Shown here: in pieces, positions 1-8,974 of the stretch
Layout: the number at the start of each line of letters is the position of its first letter
Position numbering within the stretch: the first letter of the stretch is position 1
Source of the DNA: Actinomycetales bacterium
GTDB lineage: Bacteria; Actinomycetota; Actinomycetes; S36-B12
DNA length: 64,000 bases
Assembly: GCA_018970025.1 (NCBI GenBank)
Contig: JAGWXF010000008.1
Location: 1 to 64,000, forward strand
Reading direction: 5' to 3'
Notes under the pieces: generated by a model
What the model was told of the DNA's origin: nothing
Seen by the model: only the letters and a program-made list of their open reading frames with translations
The model's database searches: none
Program-made: the position numbers and the translations under genes

Positions 1-9
1 CATGTCGAT

Positions 10-34
10 GGGGCGGGCCCATCGGGCCCGCCCC
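10..34. terminator. Terminator hairpin of the upstream gene
   Basis: Perfect inverted repeat with 11-bp all-G/C arms (10-20 and 24-34) around a 3-nt ATC loop, followed by TTCGT. It lies just before obgE and probably ends the preceding gene, which in this neighbourhood is usually rpmA (outside the window, so inferred). There is no long T-run. Confidence 0.7.
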
Positions 35-66
35 TTCGTATCTGAGCACTCGCAGGAGGCAGGCAG

Positions 67-1497
67 ATGGCGACCTTCGTCGACCGGGTGATCCTGCACG
101 CGCAGGCCGGTGACGGGGGCAACGGCTGCGCCTCGATCCTGCGCGAGAAGTTCAAGCCGCTCGGCGGGCCCGACGGCGGCAATGGCGGCCGCGGCGGCGA
201 CATCGTCCTGGAAGTCGACCCGAGCGTGACGACCCTGCTGGAGTTCCACCATCGCCCGCATCGCCGGGCCGGGAACGGCAAGCCCGGGCAGGGAGGGCAC
301 CGCAACGGTGCCGAGGGGGCTGACGTGGTCCTGCATGTGCCGTCCGGCACGGTGGTGGCGTCCGCGGACGGCGAGGTCCTCGTCGACCTGGTCGGTGCCG
401 GCACCAGGCACGTGATCGCCCGAGGCGGCCGGGGCGGCCTGGGCAATGCCGCGCTGGCCAGCCCGCGGCGCAAGGCGCCCGGCTTCGCCCTGCTCGGCGA
501 GCCCGGCGAGCACCGGGATGTCGTGCTCGAGCTGAAGACCGTTGCCGACGTCGCCCTGGTCGGCTTCCCCAGCGCCGGCAAGTCCAGCCTGATCGCGGCG
601 CTGAGCGCGGCGCGGCCCAAGATCGCCGACTACCCCTTCACCACGCTGGTGCCCAATCTCGGCGTGGTGACCGCCGGTGACGTCGTCTTCACCGTCGCCG
701 ACGTGCCTGGCCTGATCCCCGGGGCAAGCCAGGGCAAGGGCCTGGGCCTGGAGTTCCTGCGGCATGTGGAGCGGTGCAGCGTCCTGGTGCACGTGCTGGA
801 CTGCGCGACCCTGGAGCCCGGTCGAGACCCGCTGGCGGATCTCGATGCCATCGAGGCCGAGCTTGCCGAGTATGGCGGGCTGCAGGACCGGCCTCGGCTG
901 GTCGCGTTGAACAAGGTCGATATCCCGGACGGCCGCGCCATGGCTGACCTCGTCCGGCCGCTGCTGCAGGAGCGCGGGCTGACCGCCTTCGAGGTCTCCG
1001 CGGCCACCCATGAGGGCCTGCGACCGCTGGGGTTCGCGATGGCCGACCTGGTCTTGCAGGCCCGGGCTGCTGCGGGCCCGGGGGAGCCGGCACGGGTGGT
1101 GATCACCCCGCGAGCGGTCGACGACAGCGGCTTCACCGTCACCGCCGAGGCCGATGGGTATCGCGTCCGCGGCGAGCGCCCCGAGCGATGGGTGCGCCAG
1201 ACCGACTTCAGCAATGACGAGGCGGTCGGCTACCTCGGCGATCGCCTGGCCCGCCTGGGGGTCGAGGAGGCCCTGGTCAAGGCCGGTGCCCAGCCGGGCA
1301 GCCCGGTGATGATCGGCCCGGCCGACAATGCGGTCGTGTTCGACTGGCATCCGTCGATCATCGCCGGCGAGGGCCCGACCGCCGGGCCGCGAGGCACGGA
1401 TGTCCGCGTCGATGCACGCCTGGACGACGGTGCGGGCCCTGGCTCGAGCGACGCATGGGACGCCGCTGACCTGGAGGGGATCGATGACTGGGGGTGA
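67..1497 (+). CDS. obgE: GTPase ObgE/CgtA
   Basis: Essential P-loop GTPase that binds the large ribosomal subunit and links assembly to stress and cell cycle. The 476-residue protein has the three expected parts: the glycine-rich OBG fold (about residues 1-158), a G domain with Walker [10 protein letters not shown] (166-174), DVPG (212-215) and NKVD (282-285), and an actinobacterial C-terminal OCT region from about residue 350. The ATG at 67 follows the purine-rich stretch GCAGGAGGCAGGCAG, a good ribosome binding site. Its 3' end overlaps proB by 14 bp, so the two are probably cotranscribed. Length and motifs match the family with nothing missing. Confidence 0.97.
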   Translation: MATFVDRVILHAQAGDGGNGCASILREKFKPLGGPDGGNGGRGGDIVLEVDPSVTTLLEFHHRPHRRAGNGKPGQGGHRNGAEGADVVLHVPSGTVVASADGEVLVDLVGAGTRHVIARGGRGGLGNAALASPRRKAPGFALLGEPGEHRDVVLELKTVADVALVGFPSAGKSSLIAALSAARPKIADYPFTTLVPNLGVVTAGDVVFTVADVPGLIPGASQGKGLGLEFLRHVERCSVLVHVLDCATLEPGRDPLADLDAIEAELAEYGGLQDRPRLVALNKVDIPDGRAMADLVRPLLQERGLTAFEVSAATHEGLRPLGFAMADLVLQARAAAGPGEPARVVITPRAVDDSGFTVTAEADGYRVRGERPERWVRQTDFSNDEAVGYLGDRLARLGVEEALVKAGAQPGSPVMIGPADNAVVFDWHPSIIAGEGPTAGPRGTDVRVDARLDDGAGPGSSDAWDAADLEGIDDWG

Positions 1498-2614
1498 CGT
1501 GCGCGCGGCCATTCGCTCGGGCGGGCGCATCGTGGTCAAGGTGGGCTCCTCGTCCCTGACCCAGCGCGAGGGCGGGGTCGATGCGGGGGCAATCGATCGA
1601 CTCGTCGGCGAGCTGGCCCGGCGGCGGGAGCGCGGGCATCAGGTCGTCCTGGTGTCCAGTGGCTCGATCGCGACCGGATTCCCCGTCCTCGGGCTCACGC
1701 GCCGGCCTCGGGATCTCGCCACCCAGCAGGCCTCTGCGAGCGTCGGCCAGGGCCTGCTCATCGCCCACTACAGCGCCGCGTTCGCCAGGCAGGGCATCAC
1801 CGTCGGGCAGGTGCTGCTGACCGCTGATGACGTGACCCGTCGCAGCCACTACCGCAATGCCCAGCGAACCCTGTTCCGCCTCCTCGAGCTCGGCGTCCTT
1901 CCCATCGTCAACGAGAACGACACCGTGGCGACGAATGAGATCCGGGTCGGCGACAACGACCGCCTCGCGGCCCTCGTCGCGCATGTGGTGCAGGCGGACG
2001 CCCTCGTCCTGCTGTCCGACGTCGATGGCCTCTACGACGGCCCGCCCGGCCGGCCGGGCGCGACGAAGATCGAGTCCGTCGATTCCCCCGAAGATCTGCG
2101 CTCGGTCCGCATCGGCGGCACGGGCGCTGCGGGCGTCGGGCTGGGAGGGATGATGACGAAGGTGGAGGCGGCAGCGATTGCCAATGCCGCCGGGATCCCC
2201 GTCCTGCTCGCCTCGGCCGCCGAGGTGGCCGCGGCCCTGGACGATGCCAGCGTGGGCACGGTCTTCCGCCCGACCGGGGAGCGCCGCTCGACCCGGCTGC
2301 TGTGGCTGGCCCATGCCACCAGGCCATCGGGGCGGCTGCACCTGGACGCCGGGGCAGCCGATGCGGTGGTGCGCCGGCGACTGTCACTGCTCGCCGCGGG
2401 CGTCACCGCGGTCGACGGTGCCTTCGCGGCAGGCGATCCGGTGGAGTTGTTGGACGAAAACGGTCGCACGATCGCCCGCGGACTGGTCAACTTTGACTCC
2501 GGGGAGTTGCCTGGGCTCCTTGGACGCTCGACCCGCGAGCTGGCCCGCGAGCTGGGCCCGGCGTACGAGCGTGAGGTCGTCCATCGCGATGATCTGGTGA
2601 TCGTCGCGGGGTAG
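1484..2614 (+). CDS. proB: Glutamate 5-kinase
   Basis: Catalyses ATP-dependent phosphorylation of glutamate, the first step of proline synthesis in the cytoplasm. The protein begins with an amino-acid-kinase fold ([10 protein letters not shown] near the N-terminus; the VNENDTVA segment and the SDVDGLYD motif follow) and ends with a PUA domain (about residues 285-370). The open frame extends upstream to 1328, but that part is obgE read in another frame. The ATG at 1484 gives [10 protein letters not shown] and the normal length of 376 residues, with a purine-rich GGAGGGGATCG just upstream inside obgE. proA follows after one small gene. Confidence 0.95.
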   Translation: MTGGDVRAAIRSGGRIVVKVGSSSLTQREGGVDAGAIDRLVGELARRRERGHQVVLVSSGSIATGFPVLGLTRRPRDLATQQASASVGQGLLIAHYSAAFARQGITVGQVLLTADDVTRRSHYRNAQRTLFRLLELGVLPIVNENDTVATNEIRVGDNDRLAALVAHVVQADALVLLSDVDGLYDGPPGRPGATKIESVDSPEDLRSVRIGGTGAAGVGLGGMMTKVEAAAIANAAGIPVLLASAAEVAAALDDASVGTVFRPTGERRSTRLLWLAHATRPSGRLHLDAGAADAVVRRRLSLLAAGVTAVDGAFAAGDPVELLDENGRTIARGLVNFDSGELPGLLGRSTRELARELGPAYEREVVHRDDLVIVAG

Positions 2615-2663
2615 CGCCTCCCACGCGTCCGGGTGCGCACGCCGAGGCACGAAGGGAGGCCAG

Positions 2664-3038
2664 GTGGCGGCCTTGCGGGTGATCGACGGCTCGGCCGGCA
2701 GCATGTGGCATGTCACCGTGACGGTGGCGGGGCCCCGCGTCGCCGAGCCCGTGATCCGAGCCGCCCTGGAGCGCCTGAGCGACGAGCATCCGTTCCTGCT
2801 GGCCGGCCGGTATGCCGCAGATCGTGCCGAGGTGCGGTACTGGGACGAGGCAGCCGATGCGCGAGTCGCACTGACGATGGCGGTCGACCTGTGGGACGAG
2901 CACCGCGAGTCCGCGAGCCTGCCGGCCTGGCAGGTGGTGGGCGTCGAGGTCATCGACCAGGAGACCTTCCACCGGCGCGGCCGCGCTGCGCAGCAGCGAC
3001 CGGAATTCGTCACGGCTGGTCGCGTCCTGCCCTTCTAG
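2664..3038 (+). CDS. Small conserved-type hypothetical protein between proB and proA
   Basis: A 124-residue soluble protein of unknown function, starting at GTG 2664 after GAAGGGAGGCCAG. It has no signal peptide, no membrane segment and no motif I can tie to a named family. The composition suggests a compact alpha/beta domain, with segments such as [13 protein letters not shown] and [20 protein letters not shown]. It lies 49 bp after proB and 23 bp before proA in the same direction, so it is probably in the proline operon. The reading frame is clean and codon use matches its neighbours, which supports a real gene. Confidence 0.75.
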   Translation: MAALRVIDGSAGSMWHVTVTVAGPRVAEPVIRAALERLSDEHPFLLAGRYAADRAEVRYWDEAADARVALTMAVDLWDEHRESASLPAWQVVGVEVIDQETFHRRGRAAQQRPEFVTAGRVLPF

Positions 3039-3061
3039 TACCGCCGGTTAGGCTCGCGTTC

Positions 3062-4351
3062 GTGGAAGCGTCGGTGGATCGCGAGGCTGAGCGGGCGAGC
3101 GTCCTGGACGCGGCGCGTCGGGCCCGGGCCGCCTCGATGGTCCTTCGCCAGCTCACCCGCAATGACAAGGACGCAGCACTGCAGGCCATCGCCGATGCCC
3201 TGATCGCTGGGATTCCCCGGATCGTCCAGGCCAACGCCGCTGACGTCGAGCGGGCGACCGAGTCAGGTACCGCGGCCGGGCTGATCGACCGCCTGACCCT
3301 GACCCCGGAGCGGATCACCGCGATTGCCGACGCCCTGCGGCAGGTGGCCGGCCTGCCGGATCCGGTCGGGGAGGTGGTGCGCGGCTACACCCTGCCCAAC
3401 GGGCTGCAGGTGCGGCAGGTGCGCGTCCCGCTCGGGGTCGTCGGCATGATCTACGAGGCCCGGCCCAATGTGACCGTCGATGCCGCGGGCCTGTGCCTGA
3501 AGAGCGGCAATGCCGCCCTGCTGCGCGGCTCGTCCTCGGCCTACGCCTCGAATGCCGCGCTGACGGATGTCATGCGCGCGGCCCTGGTCGGCGTCGGCCT
3601 GCCGGCCGACGCGATCGTGCTCGTGCCGGGGCAGTCGCATGCATCGGTAGCCGATCTCATGACGGCCCGCGGGCTCGTCGACGTCCTGATCCCGCGCGGG
3701 GGCGAGGGCCTGATCCGCAACGTGGTCGACAACTCGACGGTGCCGGTCATCGAGACCGGGGTAGGCAACTGCCACGTCTACGTCGACCAGCATGCGGACA
3801 TCGACAAGGCCGTCCGGATCGTGGTGAACAGCAAGGCGCAGCGAGTGAGCGTCTGCAATGCGGCCGAGACGCTCCTGGTTCACGCGCAGGTCGCCGAAGC
3901 GTTCCTGCCGGCCGCGTTGCAGGCCCTGCACGACGCGGGCGTCACCATCCACGGCGATGCGCGCATCGAGGCATACGCCCGTCGCGCCGGCATCCGGTTC
4001 GCCCCGGTCACCGATGCGGACTGGGCTGCCGAGTACTACTCCCTGGATCTCGCCGCCGGCATCGTCGACGGCATCGATGATGCCCTGGCCCATATCCGGC
4101 GCTGGTCATCGGGCCACACCGAGGCGATCGTCACCGACAGCCAAGCCGCGGCGCAGCGGTTCATCGCCGGCGTCGACTCCGCCGCAGTGATGGTGAACGC
4201 ATCCACCCGATTCACCGATGGCGGGGAGTTCGGCTTCGGGGCCGAGATCGGGATATCGACCCAGAAGCTCCATGCGCGCGGGCCGATGGGCCTGCCTGAG
4301 CTGACGACGACCACCTACGTGGTCGTCGGGGACGGCCACGTCCGCACCTGA
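3062..4351 (+). CDS. proA: Gamma-glutamyl phosphate reductase
   Basis: NADPH-dependent reduction of gamma-glutamyl phosphate to glutamate semialdehyde, the second step of proline synthesis. The 429-residue protein shows the aldehyde-dehydrogenase-like fold, with [20 protein letters not shown] in the nucleotide-binding half, the [13 protein letters not shown] segment, and the catalytic Cys within [15 protein letters not shown]. The C-terminus has the family motif [19 protein letters not shown]. The GTG at 3062 is chosen because the longer upstream frame overlaps the preceding gene and reads as non-conserved sequence. Length is normal for the family. Confidence 0.95.
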   Translation: MEASVDREAERASVLDAARRARAASMVLRQLTRNDKDAALQAIADALIAGIPRIVQANAADVERATESGTAAGLIDRLTLTPERITAIADALRQVAGLPDPVGEVVRGYTLPNGLQVRQVRVPLGVVGMIYEARPNVTVDAAGLCLKSGNAALLRGSSSAYASNAALTDVMRAALVGVGLPADAIVLVPGQSHASVADLMTARGLVDVLIPRGGEGLIRNVVDNSTVPVIETGVGNCHVYVDQHADIDKAVRIVVNSKAQRVSVCNAAETLLVHAQVAEAFLPAALQALHDAGVTIHGDARIEAYARRAGIRFAPVTDADWAAEYYSLDLAAGIVDGIDDALAHIRRWSSGHTEAIVTDSQAAAQRFIAGVDSAAVMVNASTRFTDGGEFGFGAEIGISTQKLHARGPMGLPELTTTTYVVVGDGHVRT

Positions 4352-4433
4352 CCGGCGTGCCGGCCAGGAGGGTCGCTACAGTTTCAGCCTGACCCGGCGT
4401 GCACCGGGTACCGCTGCACGGGAAGAGGGTGTG

Positions 4434-4583
4434 ATGGGCCTGATCAATGCGGCCGTCGTGTGGGCGAATGAGGAGGGCGGCGCGGCGCACGCCTCCACCC
4501 CTGCATGGGCCTTCGGCGTCTTCGCCTTCGGTGCCCTGGTGGTCGCACTCATCGTGACCATGATGATCAAGGTCGGCGACTAG
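4434..4583 (+). CDS. Single-span small membrane protein
   Basis: A 49-residue peptide beginning MGLINAAVVWANEEGG, with one hydrophobic segment of about 22 residues (FGVFAFGALVVALIVTMMI) and the short tail KVGD. The ATG at 4434 follows GGAAGAGGGT, and an in-frame GTG one codon upstream is an alternative. Small one-span proteins are commonly found between proA and nadD in actinobacteria. Function is unknown. The arrangement suggests cotranscription with nadD 40 bp downstream. Confidence 0.7.
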   Translation: MGLINAAVVWANEEGGAAHASTPAWAFGVFAFGALVVALIVTMMIKVGD

Positions 4584-4623
4584 CCGGGCTCAGCGGCTGG
4601 AACTTCCCCGACGGTCCACCTGC

Positions 4624-5271
4624 GTGCCTGAGACCTGCCGCATCGGCGTCCTGGGTGGCACGTTCGACCCGATCCATGCCGGTCATCTCGCGGCGGCCGG
4701 CGCGGTCGCCGATCGGCTGGGGCTCGATCGGGTGATCTTCGTGCCCAGCGGCCAGCCCTGGATGAAGGCGGCGCCCCCGCAGGCGGGCCCGGCTGACCGC
4801 CTGCGCATGGTCGAGCTGGCCATCGTCCAGGATCCTCGATTCGAGGTGTCCAGGGTCGATGTCGACCGGCCAGGGCCAACGTATGCGGTCGACACGATGG
4901 CCGACCTGCGGGCCTCCCACGATCGGCAATCTCCAGGTCAGCAGGTCGACTGGCACTTCATCGTCGGCGTCGATGCGCTGGCCGGGTTCATGCAGTGGCG
5001 CGAGCCATCCCGCCTGCTGACGATGACCCGGCTCGTGGCCGTGACCAGGCCCGGCCACGCACGCCCGGTCGTGCCGCTGCCGGCCGACGCGGTCGATTTC
5101 ATCGCCGTCCCGCCGGTCGATGTGTCGTCGACCCGCATCCGCGCACTGGTCGCCGAGGGCCGTTCCATCACCGGCCTGGTCGCTCCGGCGGTCGAGCACT
5201 ACATCTCGGCCCATGGCCTGTATCGGGCCAGCCGGTCACCCGGGCACCAGGCAGCAGGCGATCGCCCATGA
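4624..5271 (+). CDS. nadD: Nicotinate-nucleotide adenylyltransferase
   Basis: Transfers AMP from ATP to nicotinate mononucleotide, giving deamido-NAD in NAD synthesis. The protein (215 residues) opens with GVLGGTFDPIHAGHL, the nucleotidyltransferase GxFxxxHxGH signature, then VFVPSGQPWMK-type substrate contacts, and ends with the SSTRIR motif typical of the family. The start is GTG 4624, giving MPETCRIGVLGG. The stop overlaps the next gene's start as ATGA. It belongs to the block nadD-LCP-rsfS-phosphatase found in many actinobacteria. Confidence 0.95.
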   Translation: MPETCRIGVLGGTFDPIHAGHLAAAGAVADRLGLDRVIFVPSGQPWMKAAPPQAGPADRLRMVELAIVQDPRFEVSRVDVDRPGPTYAVDTMADLRASHDRQSPGQQVDWHFIVGVDALAGFMQWREPSRLLTMTRLVAVTRPGHARPVVPLPADAVDFIAVPPVDVSSTRIRALVAEGRSITGLVAPAVEHYISAHGLYRASRSPGHQAAGDRP

Positions 5272-6593
5272 GGCGGCCCTTCTGGCACGCGCCCGCAGCG
5301 ATCATGCTCGTCGTCCTCGGCGTGACCGCCGTGGGGACGACGGTGGTAGGCCTGCTGCTCGGCTCTGCTCCGCAGGGGTCGGCAGGGACGTCCCCTGCCT
5401 CCGCTGCGAGCTCACCCGGGGGCACCGTCGAGGGCCAGGCGAGCCAGGCAGATGCAGGGCAGCCCGCGGCAGGCGATGTGGCGGGAGCGGCGCTGCCGAC
5501 GGATGTCGAGCGCATGCCCGCGGCTGCGATGCCGGTCCGGCGGTCCGGCGACCAGCAGCGCACCCTGCTGCTGCAGGTGCGCGACGGGGCCGGGCCGGTC
5601 ACCAACGCCGTGCTCCTGGCGACGTCGGATGGGCGCAATGACGCCACCGCGCTGCTCATGTCGCCCGGCCTGCTGGTCCCGACCCCCGACTGGCTGCCGC
5701 TGGCCCAGACCGCCTCCACCGGCGACACGCTGCTGGGGCGCAATGCGGTCAGCATGCTGCTCGGCGTCCGGGTCGACGCATCGCTGATCCTCGATCGACT
5801 CGCGCTCGCCGCGATCGTGGACGCCGTCGGAGGCATCCCGATCGAGATCGACCAGTCGGTGAGCGTCACGGACGACGGCGGGGGCACCGTCAGCATCCCG
5901 GCCGGCTCGCGGGTCATCGATGGCGTGACAGCCGCCGACTACGCGATCGTGCGGGCCCCGGGCGAGGACGAGGCCGATCGCATGGCGCGCTTCGCCGATG
6001 TGCTGGGACGCACCCTCCGCGTGCTTCCCGCAGACCCTGAGCAGATGCGGCAGCTCGTCCTCAGCCTGGGATCACTGGCCAAGTCCACCCAGACCAACGA
6101 GCAGCTGGTCCAGACCCTGCTCGACCTGCAGCAGGATGCCGCCCTGGGCGACCTGGCATTCGTGCCGCTGCCCACGACGGGGGTGCGCGGCGACGGGCTG
6201 CAGCAGCTCGATCCGGTGCTCGGCTCGCACCTGGTCTCCAGCGAGCTGCCGGACGCCTGGCTGCGGCCGGGTGAGTCGCCCAGCGCCCGGGTGGTGCTGC
6301 GGTCGGCCGGTGCCGCCCCCGGCCAGGTGGCGGCAGCCCTCGCGCAGCTCCAGGCCAGCGGGCTCACCGTCATCGACGCGGGCGGTGCGAGCCTGCCGCT
6401 GCCGACCACGAGGGTGCTCGTGCAGGACGCCTCGCCGGTGGCCCACGCGATGGGCCTGGACGTCGCGGCAGCGCTCAGCCTGCCCGTCTCCGCGATCCGC
6501 ATCGACGGCGGTGCCCGGCCCACCCCGGATGTCGTCGTCCTCCTGGGCCGGGATGCACCGACGCTCGCCGAGCCCGGAGCATCGCCCCTGTGA
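5268..6593 (+). CDS. LytR-CpsA-Psr family protein with LytR_C domain
   Basis: A 441-residue envelope protein. After a short cytoplasmic start (MRRPFWHAP) there is one membrane segment (about residues 11-33), then a low-complexity Ala/Gly/Ser linker, then the LCP domain (about 85-270) containing LLGVRVDASLILDRLALAAI and DAVGGIPIEID, and a C-terminal LytR_C domain (about 335-435). LCP proteins transfer undecaprenyl-linked glycopolymers to peptidoglycan on the outer face of the membrane. The ATG at 5268 overlaps the nadD stop. The usual string of Arg residues in the LCP core is partly replaced here, so its enzymatic competence is uncertain. Confidence 0.85.
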   Translation: MRRPFWHAPAAIMLVVLGVTAVGTTVVGLLLGSAPQGSAGTSPASAASSPGGTVEGQASQADAGQPAAGDVAGAALPTDVERMPAAAMPVRRSGDQQRTLLLQVRDGAGPVTNAVLLATSDGRNDATALLMSPGLLVPTPDWLPLAQTASTGDTLLGRNAVSMLLGVRVDASLILDRLALAAIVDAVGGIPIEIDQSVSVTDDGGGTVSIPAGSRVIDGVTAADYAIVRAPGEDEADRMARFADVLGRTLRVLPADPEQMRQLVLSLGSLAKSTQTNEQLVQTLLDLQQDAALGDLAFVPLPTTGVRGDGLQQLDPVLGSHLVSSELPDAWLRPGESPSARVVLRSAGAAPGQVAAALAQLQASGLTVIDAGGASLPLPTTRVLVQDASPVAHAMGLDVAAALSLPVSAIRIDGGARPTPDVVVLLGRDAPTLAEPGASPL

Positions 6594-6605
6594 GAGGCTC
6601 AGCCC

Positions 6606-6995
6606 GTGGCAGCCACCCAGGAAGCAATCGACTTGGCCGTAGCGGCGGCGCAGGCAGCCTCCGACAAGCTCGCCGAGGACATCGTCGCGATCGATGTCAG
6701 CAGCCAGCTCGTCATCACGGATGTCTTCGTGCTGTGCTCGGCGGCCAATGACCGCCAGGTCAGGGCGGTCGTCGACGGAGTCGAGGAGCGACTGCTGGGT
6801 CTGGGCGCCAAGCCGCTGCGACGCGAGGGGGAGCGCGAGAACCGCTGGGTGCTGCTCGACTACGGCGACATCGTGGTGCACGTGCAGCTGGCGGAGGAGC
6901 GCATCCACTACGCCATCGAGCGGCTGTGGAAGGACTGCCCGGTCATCCCGCTGCCTGAGGCCGTCAATGCGCCGCGCTCGGCCCATGGCGCCTAG
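6606..6995 (+). CDS. rsfS: Ribosome silencing factor RsfS
   Basis: RsfS binds ribosomal protein uL14 and blocks subunit joining under nutrient stress. The 129-residue protein has the family features: DIVAIDVSSQLVITDVFVLC, SAANDRQVRAVVDGVEE, and the diagnostic WVLLDYGDIVVHVQLAEER followed by HYAIERLW. The start is GTG 6606, 12 bp after the LCP gene. Length is typical. It is followed 26 bp later by the histidine phosphatase gene. Confidence 0.95.
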   Translation: MAATQEAIDLAVAAAQAASDKLAEDIVAIDVSSQLVITDVFVLCSAANDRQVRAVVDGVEERLLGLGAKPLRREGERENRWVLLDYGDIVVHVQLAEERIHYAIERLWKDCPVIPLPEAVNAPRSAHGA

Positions 6996-7021
6996 CCCGG
7001 CGCCATCCTGCGGAGCAGCCC

Positions 7022-7675
7022 ATGCATGACGCGCGGCGGATCATCTTCTGGCGGCACGGCCGCACCTCCTGGAATGCCGAGCAGCGATTCCAGGGTCAGA
7101 CCGACATCCCGCTGGACGAGGTCGGGGTGATGCAGGCGGAGCGGGCGGCGGGCATGCTCGCCTCGCTGCGCCCGAGCCGGATCATCTGCTCGGACCTGCT
7201 GCGAACCCAGCAGACCGCCGAGCCGCTCGCCCGGATCCTGGCTCTCGACATCACCCTGGATGCCGGCCTGCGCGAGACCTTCGCGGGGGAGTGGGAGGGC
7301 CTGCAGCGCGATGAGCTGGAGGACGGGTACGGGGACCTCCTGCAGCGCTGGTCGGCCTTCGCCGACGTGCGCCCCGGCCTGACGGGCGAGACCCGCCTGG
7401 AGGTGGCCGAGCGGGTGGTGCTGGCGGTGGAGCGCGGCCTGGAGCAGGTCGCCCCGGGCCAGGCCCTGATGGTGGTGACCCACGGCGGTGCCGCCCGTGC
7501 CGGGATCGGGGCCATCCTCGGCCTGCCCCCGGACCACTGGTCAGCCCTCGGCGTGCTGACGAACTGCTCCTGGACGGTGCTGCAGGAGAACCTCTCCGGA
7601 TTCGGCCCCGCCTGGCGCCTGCAGGAGTACAACGCCGGGACCCTGCCCGAGGCAGCCCTCGCCGACGACCGCTGA
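7022..7675 (+). CDS. Histidine phosphatase family protein, GpgP-like
   Basis: A 217-residue phosphoglycerate-mutase-like phosphatase with the catalytic RHG motif in IIFWRHGRTSWN, the conserved SDLLRTQQTA arginine segment, the acid ETFAGEWEG, and the second His in MVVTHGGAAR. In mycobacteria the gene between rsfS and octT is gpgP (glucosyl-3-phosphoglycerate phosphatase). The present gene follows rsfS, and an octT-like gene lies on the far side of the accessory region, so the same role in methylglucose-lipopolysaccharide precursor synthesis is a reasonable inference. Substrate cannot be read from sequence. The ATG at 7022 has the purine-rich CGGAGCAGCC upstream. Confidence 0.85.
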   Translation: MHDARRIIFWRHGRTSWNAEQRFQGQTDIPLDEVGVMQAERAAGMLASLRPSRIICSDLLRTQQTAEPLARILALDITLDAGLRETFAGEWEGLQRDELEDGYGDLLQRWSAFADVRPGLTGETRLEVAERVVLAVERGLEQVAPGQALMVVTHGGAARAGIGAILGLPPDHWSALGVLTNCSWTVLQENLSGFGPAWRLQEYNAGTLPEAALADDR

Positions 7676-7718
7676 GCCAGGCAGGTATGCTTGCCTCTCC
7701 CGCGCGGGTACGCGCATC

Positions 7719-7791
7719 GGGGCTGTAGCGCAGCTGGTAGCGCACCTCCATGGCATGGAGGGGGTCAGGGGTTCGAGTCCCCTCAGCTCCA
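7719..7791 (+). tRNA. tRNA-Ala (anticodon GGC)
   Basis: A 73-nt cloverleaf. The acceptor stem GGGGCTG/CAGCTCC contains the G3-U70 pair that identifies alanine tRNAs. The anticodon arm is CCTCC-ATGGCAT-GGAGG, giving GGC. The T arm is AGGGG-TTCGAGT-CCCCT. The discriminator A is followed by CC without a complete encoded CCA. Its 3' half is duplicated at 21961-22003, so it is the integration target of the adjoining islands. Confidence 0.97.
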
Positions 7792-7794
7792 CCC
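7752..7794 (+). repeat. attL: tRNA-Ala 3' end, 43-bp direct repeat
   Basis: From the anticodon loop of the tRNA to three bases past its end, this 43-bp stretch recurs at 21961-22003 with one mismatch (T at the start of the T loop here, C in the copy). Tyrosine recombinases of integrative elements typically use such tRNA 3' ends. An integrase fragment lies just inside, which supports this reading. Confidence 0.9.
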
Positions 7795-7889
7795 TCCAAA
7801 CCCCTTATCTCCCAACGTTTTTCCCAAAGCCCGATTTCCCGCAGTCGGTCAGAATCGGCCCCGTACCCCAATCCATACCCCAATGGGAT

Positions 7890-8085
7890 TCACGAGTAGC
7901 CCATGGCCCTGCCGAGCGCGTCCATCGCGGCCCTGGCTGTGACGTCGCTCACGTGGCCGTAGGTATTGAACGTCATCCGGATATCGGTGTGGCCGAGCAG
8001 GTCCGATACGGCCTTGAGGTTGATACCCGCCTCCAGCATCGCGGTCGCCGCGGAGTGGCGCAGGCATGTCGCGATTTCTTGCACG
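7890..8085 (-). pseudogene. Tyrosine recombinase C-terminal fragment
   Basis: Reading leftwards, this encodes only the end of a phage-type integrase: LRHSAATAMLEAGINLKAVS (second catalytic Arg region), LLGHTDIRMTFNTYGHV with the His and the nucleophilic Tyr, and a natural C-terminus. The catalytic domain start with the first Arg, and the DNA-binding domain, are missing. Sequence upstream (to about 8220) does not continue the homology. The same protein, frameshifted, recurs at 22071-22739, showing that two related integrases once used this tRNA. Confidence 0.85.
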
Positions 8086-8277
8086 GCGTCGAGAGCGACT
8101 CGCCGATTCGACCGGGAGCGTGTGGGGCGCGCCCGCCTTGAGAGCCTGCCTGCTTCCCCCATTGTCTGGGGGCTGGGGCGGCGATCCGCGGGCCAATCTC
8201 TTCTCGCAGTTCGCACGACTCACGATCATGCGCGGGACTCTGGGGGCCTTCGGCTCCTCAAAGCCGTTCAGGAGGAT

Positions 8278-8308
8278 GCGGCACTGTCTAGTGGCTAGAC
8301 AGTGCCGC
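8278..8308. terminator. Perfect 14-bp inverted repeat, 3-nt loop
   Basis: GCGGCACTGTCTAG, TGG, then the exact reverse complement. It lies 97 bp beyond the end of the - strand DUF2510 gene and before the integrase fragment. A strong hairpin of this shape could terminate transcription, although it lacks a T-run on either side. A recombination or operator site is the alternative. Confidence 0.6.
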
Positions 8309-8404
8309 TCAGTGACGCGAAGGTCTCCTGATGCCGAGCCGCACGGGCCTACCCGTGGTCGCGGACTCCGGGCTGAAGGCGATTGGCTGGGCTGCCGCCT
8401 GCTC

Positions 8405-8890
8405 TTACTTCTTGGATAGCAGCATGACGCCCCAGATGCCGAAGCCTGCTGCGACTGCTCCAGCGGCCAGTCCCATCGGGACGAGGATGCCGGCGAAGCC
8501 GTTGCCCTGCTGGTCCAGCTCCAGGAAGCCTTGCAGCCAGCTGAGTGCCTGCATGCCGGCGAGCCCGGCGACGATCAAGGCAGCGATGCCGCCGATGGTG
8601 CGGCCGGCTGACCGCCCGCTGCCGCCGGGCGGGGGCGCTGGTCGAATGCCCTTGATGTTCGCGCGGCTGCCATCTGCGTTCAGCCACTTCTTGCCGTCGT
8701 GGAACAGCCCGGCGTAGGCGCCGGTGCCGGCCCTGGTGCCGGGTGGCCCGGTGACGGGTGCGGGCGTGGCGACTGGCCGTGTCTGGCCGGTCCAGGCACT
8801 GCCGTCCCAGTAGACCTGAGTGCTGAGGTCGCTCTGGCTGGGATACCAGCCCGCTGGTGGCCCGGCGGGCGGAATCGAAGGTGTTGTCAT
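8405..8890 (-). CDS. DUF2510-domain small membrane protein
   Basis: The N-terminal half has the DUF2510 signature, AGWYPSQSDLSTQVYWDGSA followed by WTGQTR, and a second degenerate copy, GLFHDGKKWLNADGSR. The C-terminal half has two hydrophobic segments, IGGIAALIVAGLAGMQAL and ILVPMGLAAGAVAAGFGIWG. The ATG at 8890 is preceded on the - strand by AAAGGGGAG, so the shorter protein (161 residues) is chosen over the 173-residue frame. Such proteins are common in actinobacteria and their phages. No function is known. Confidence 0.75.
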   Translation of the reverse strand: MTTPSIPPAGPPAGWYPSQSDLSTQVYWDGSAWTGQTRPVATPAPVTGPPGTRAGTGAYAGLFHDGKKWLNADGSRANIKGIRPAPPPGGSGRSAGRTIGGIAALIVAGLAGMQALSWLQGFLELDQQGNGFAGILVPMGLAAGAVAAGFGIWGVMLLSKK

Positions 8891-8974
8891 GTCTCCCCTT
8901 TCAACAGGGGTGACTGTTCCAGGCACCTGTGACGCTGGTCGTGCTTCAGCGTCCCGGGCTGACGGGGACCGCGT

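Noticed and set aside
4995-5267. Upstream extension of the LCP gene frame inside nadD
   Set aside because: It overlaps nadD on the same strand in a different frame and reads as Arg/Pro-rich shadow sequence. The ATG at 5268 gives a normal membrane-anchored protein.
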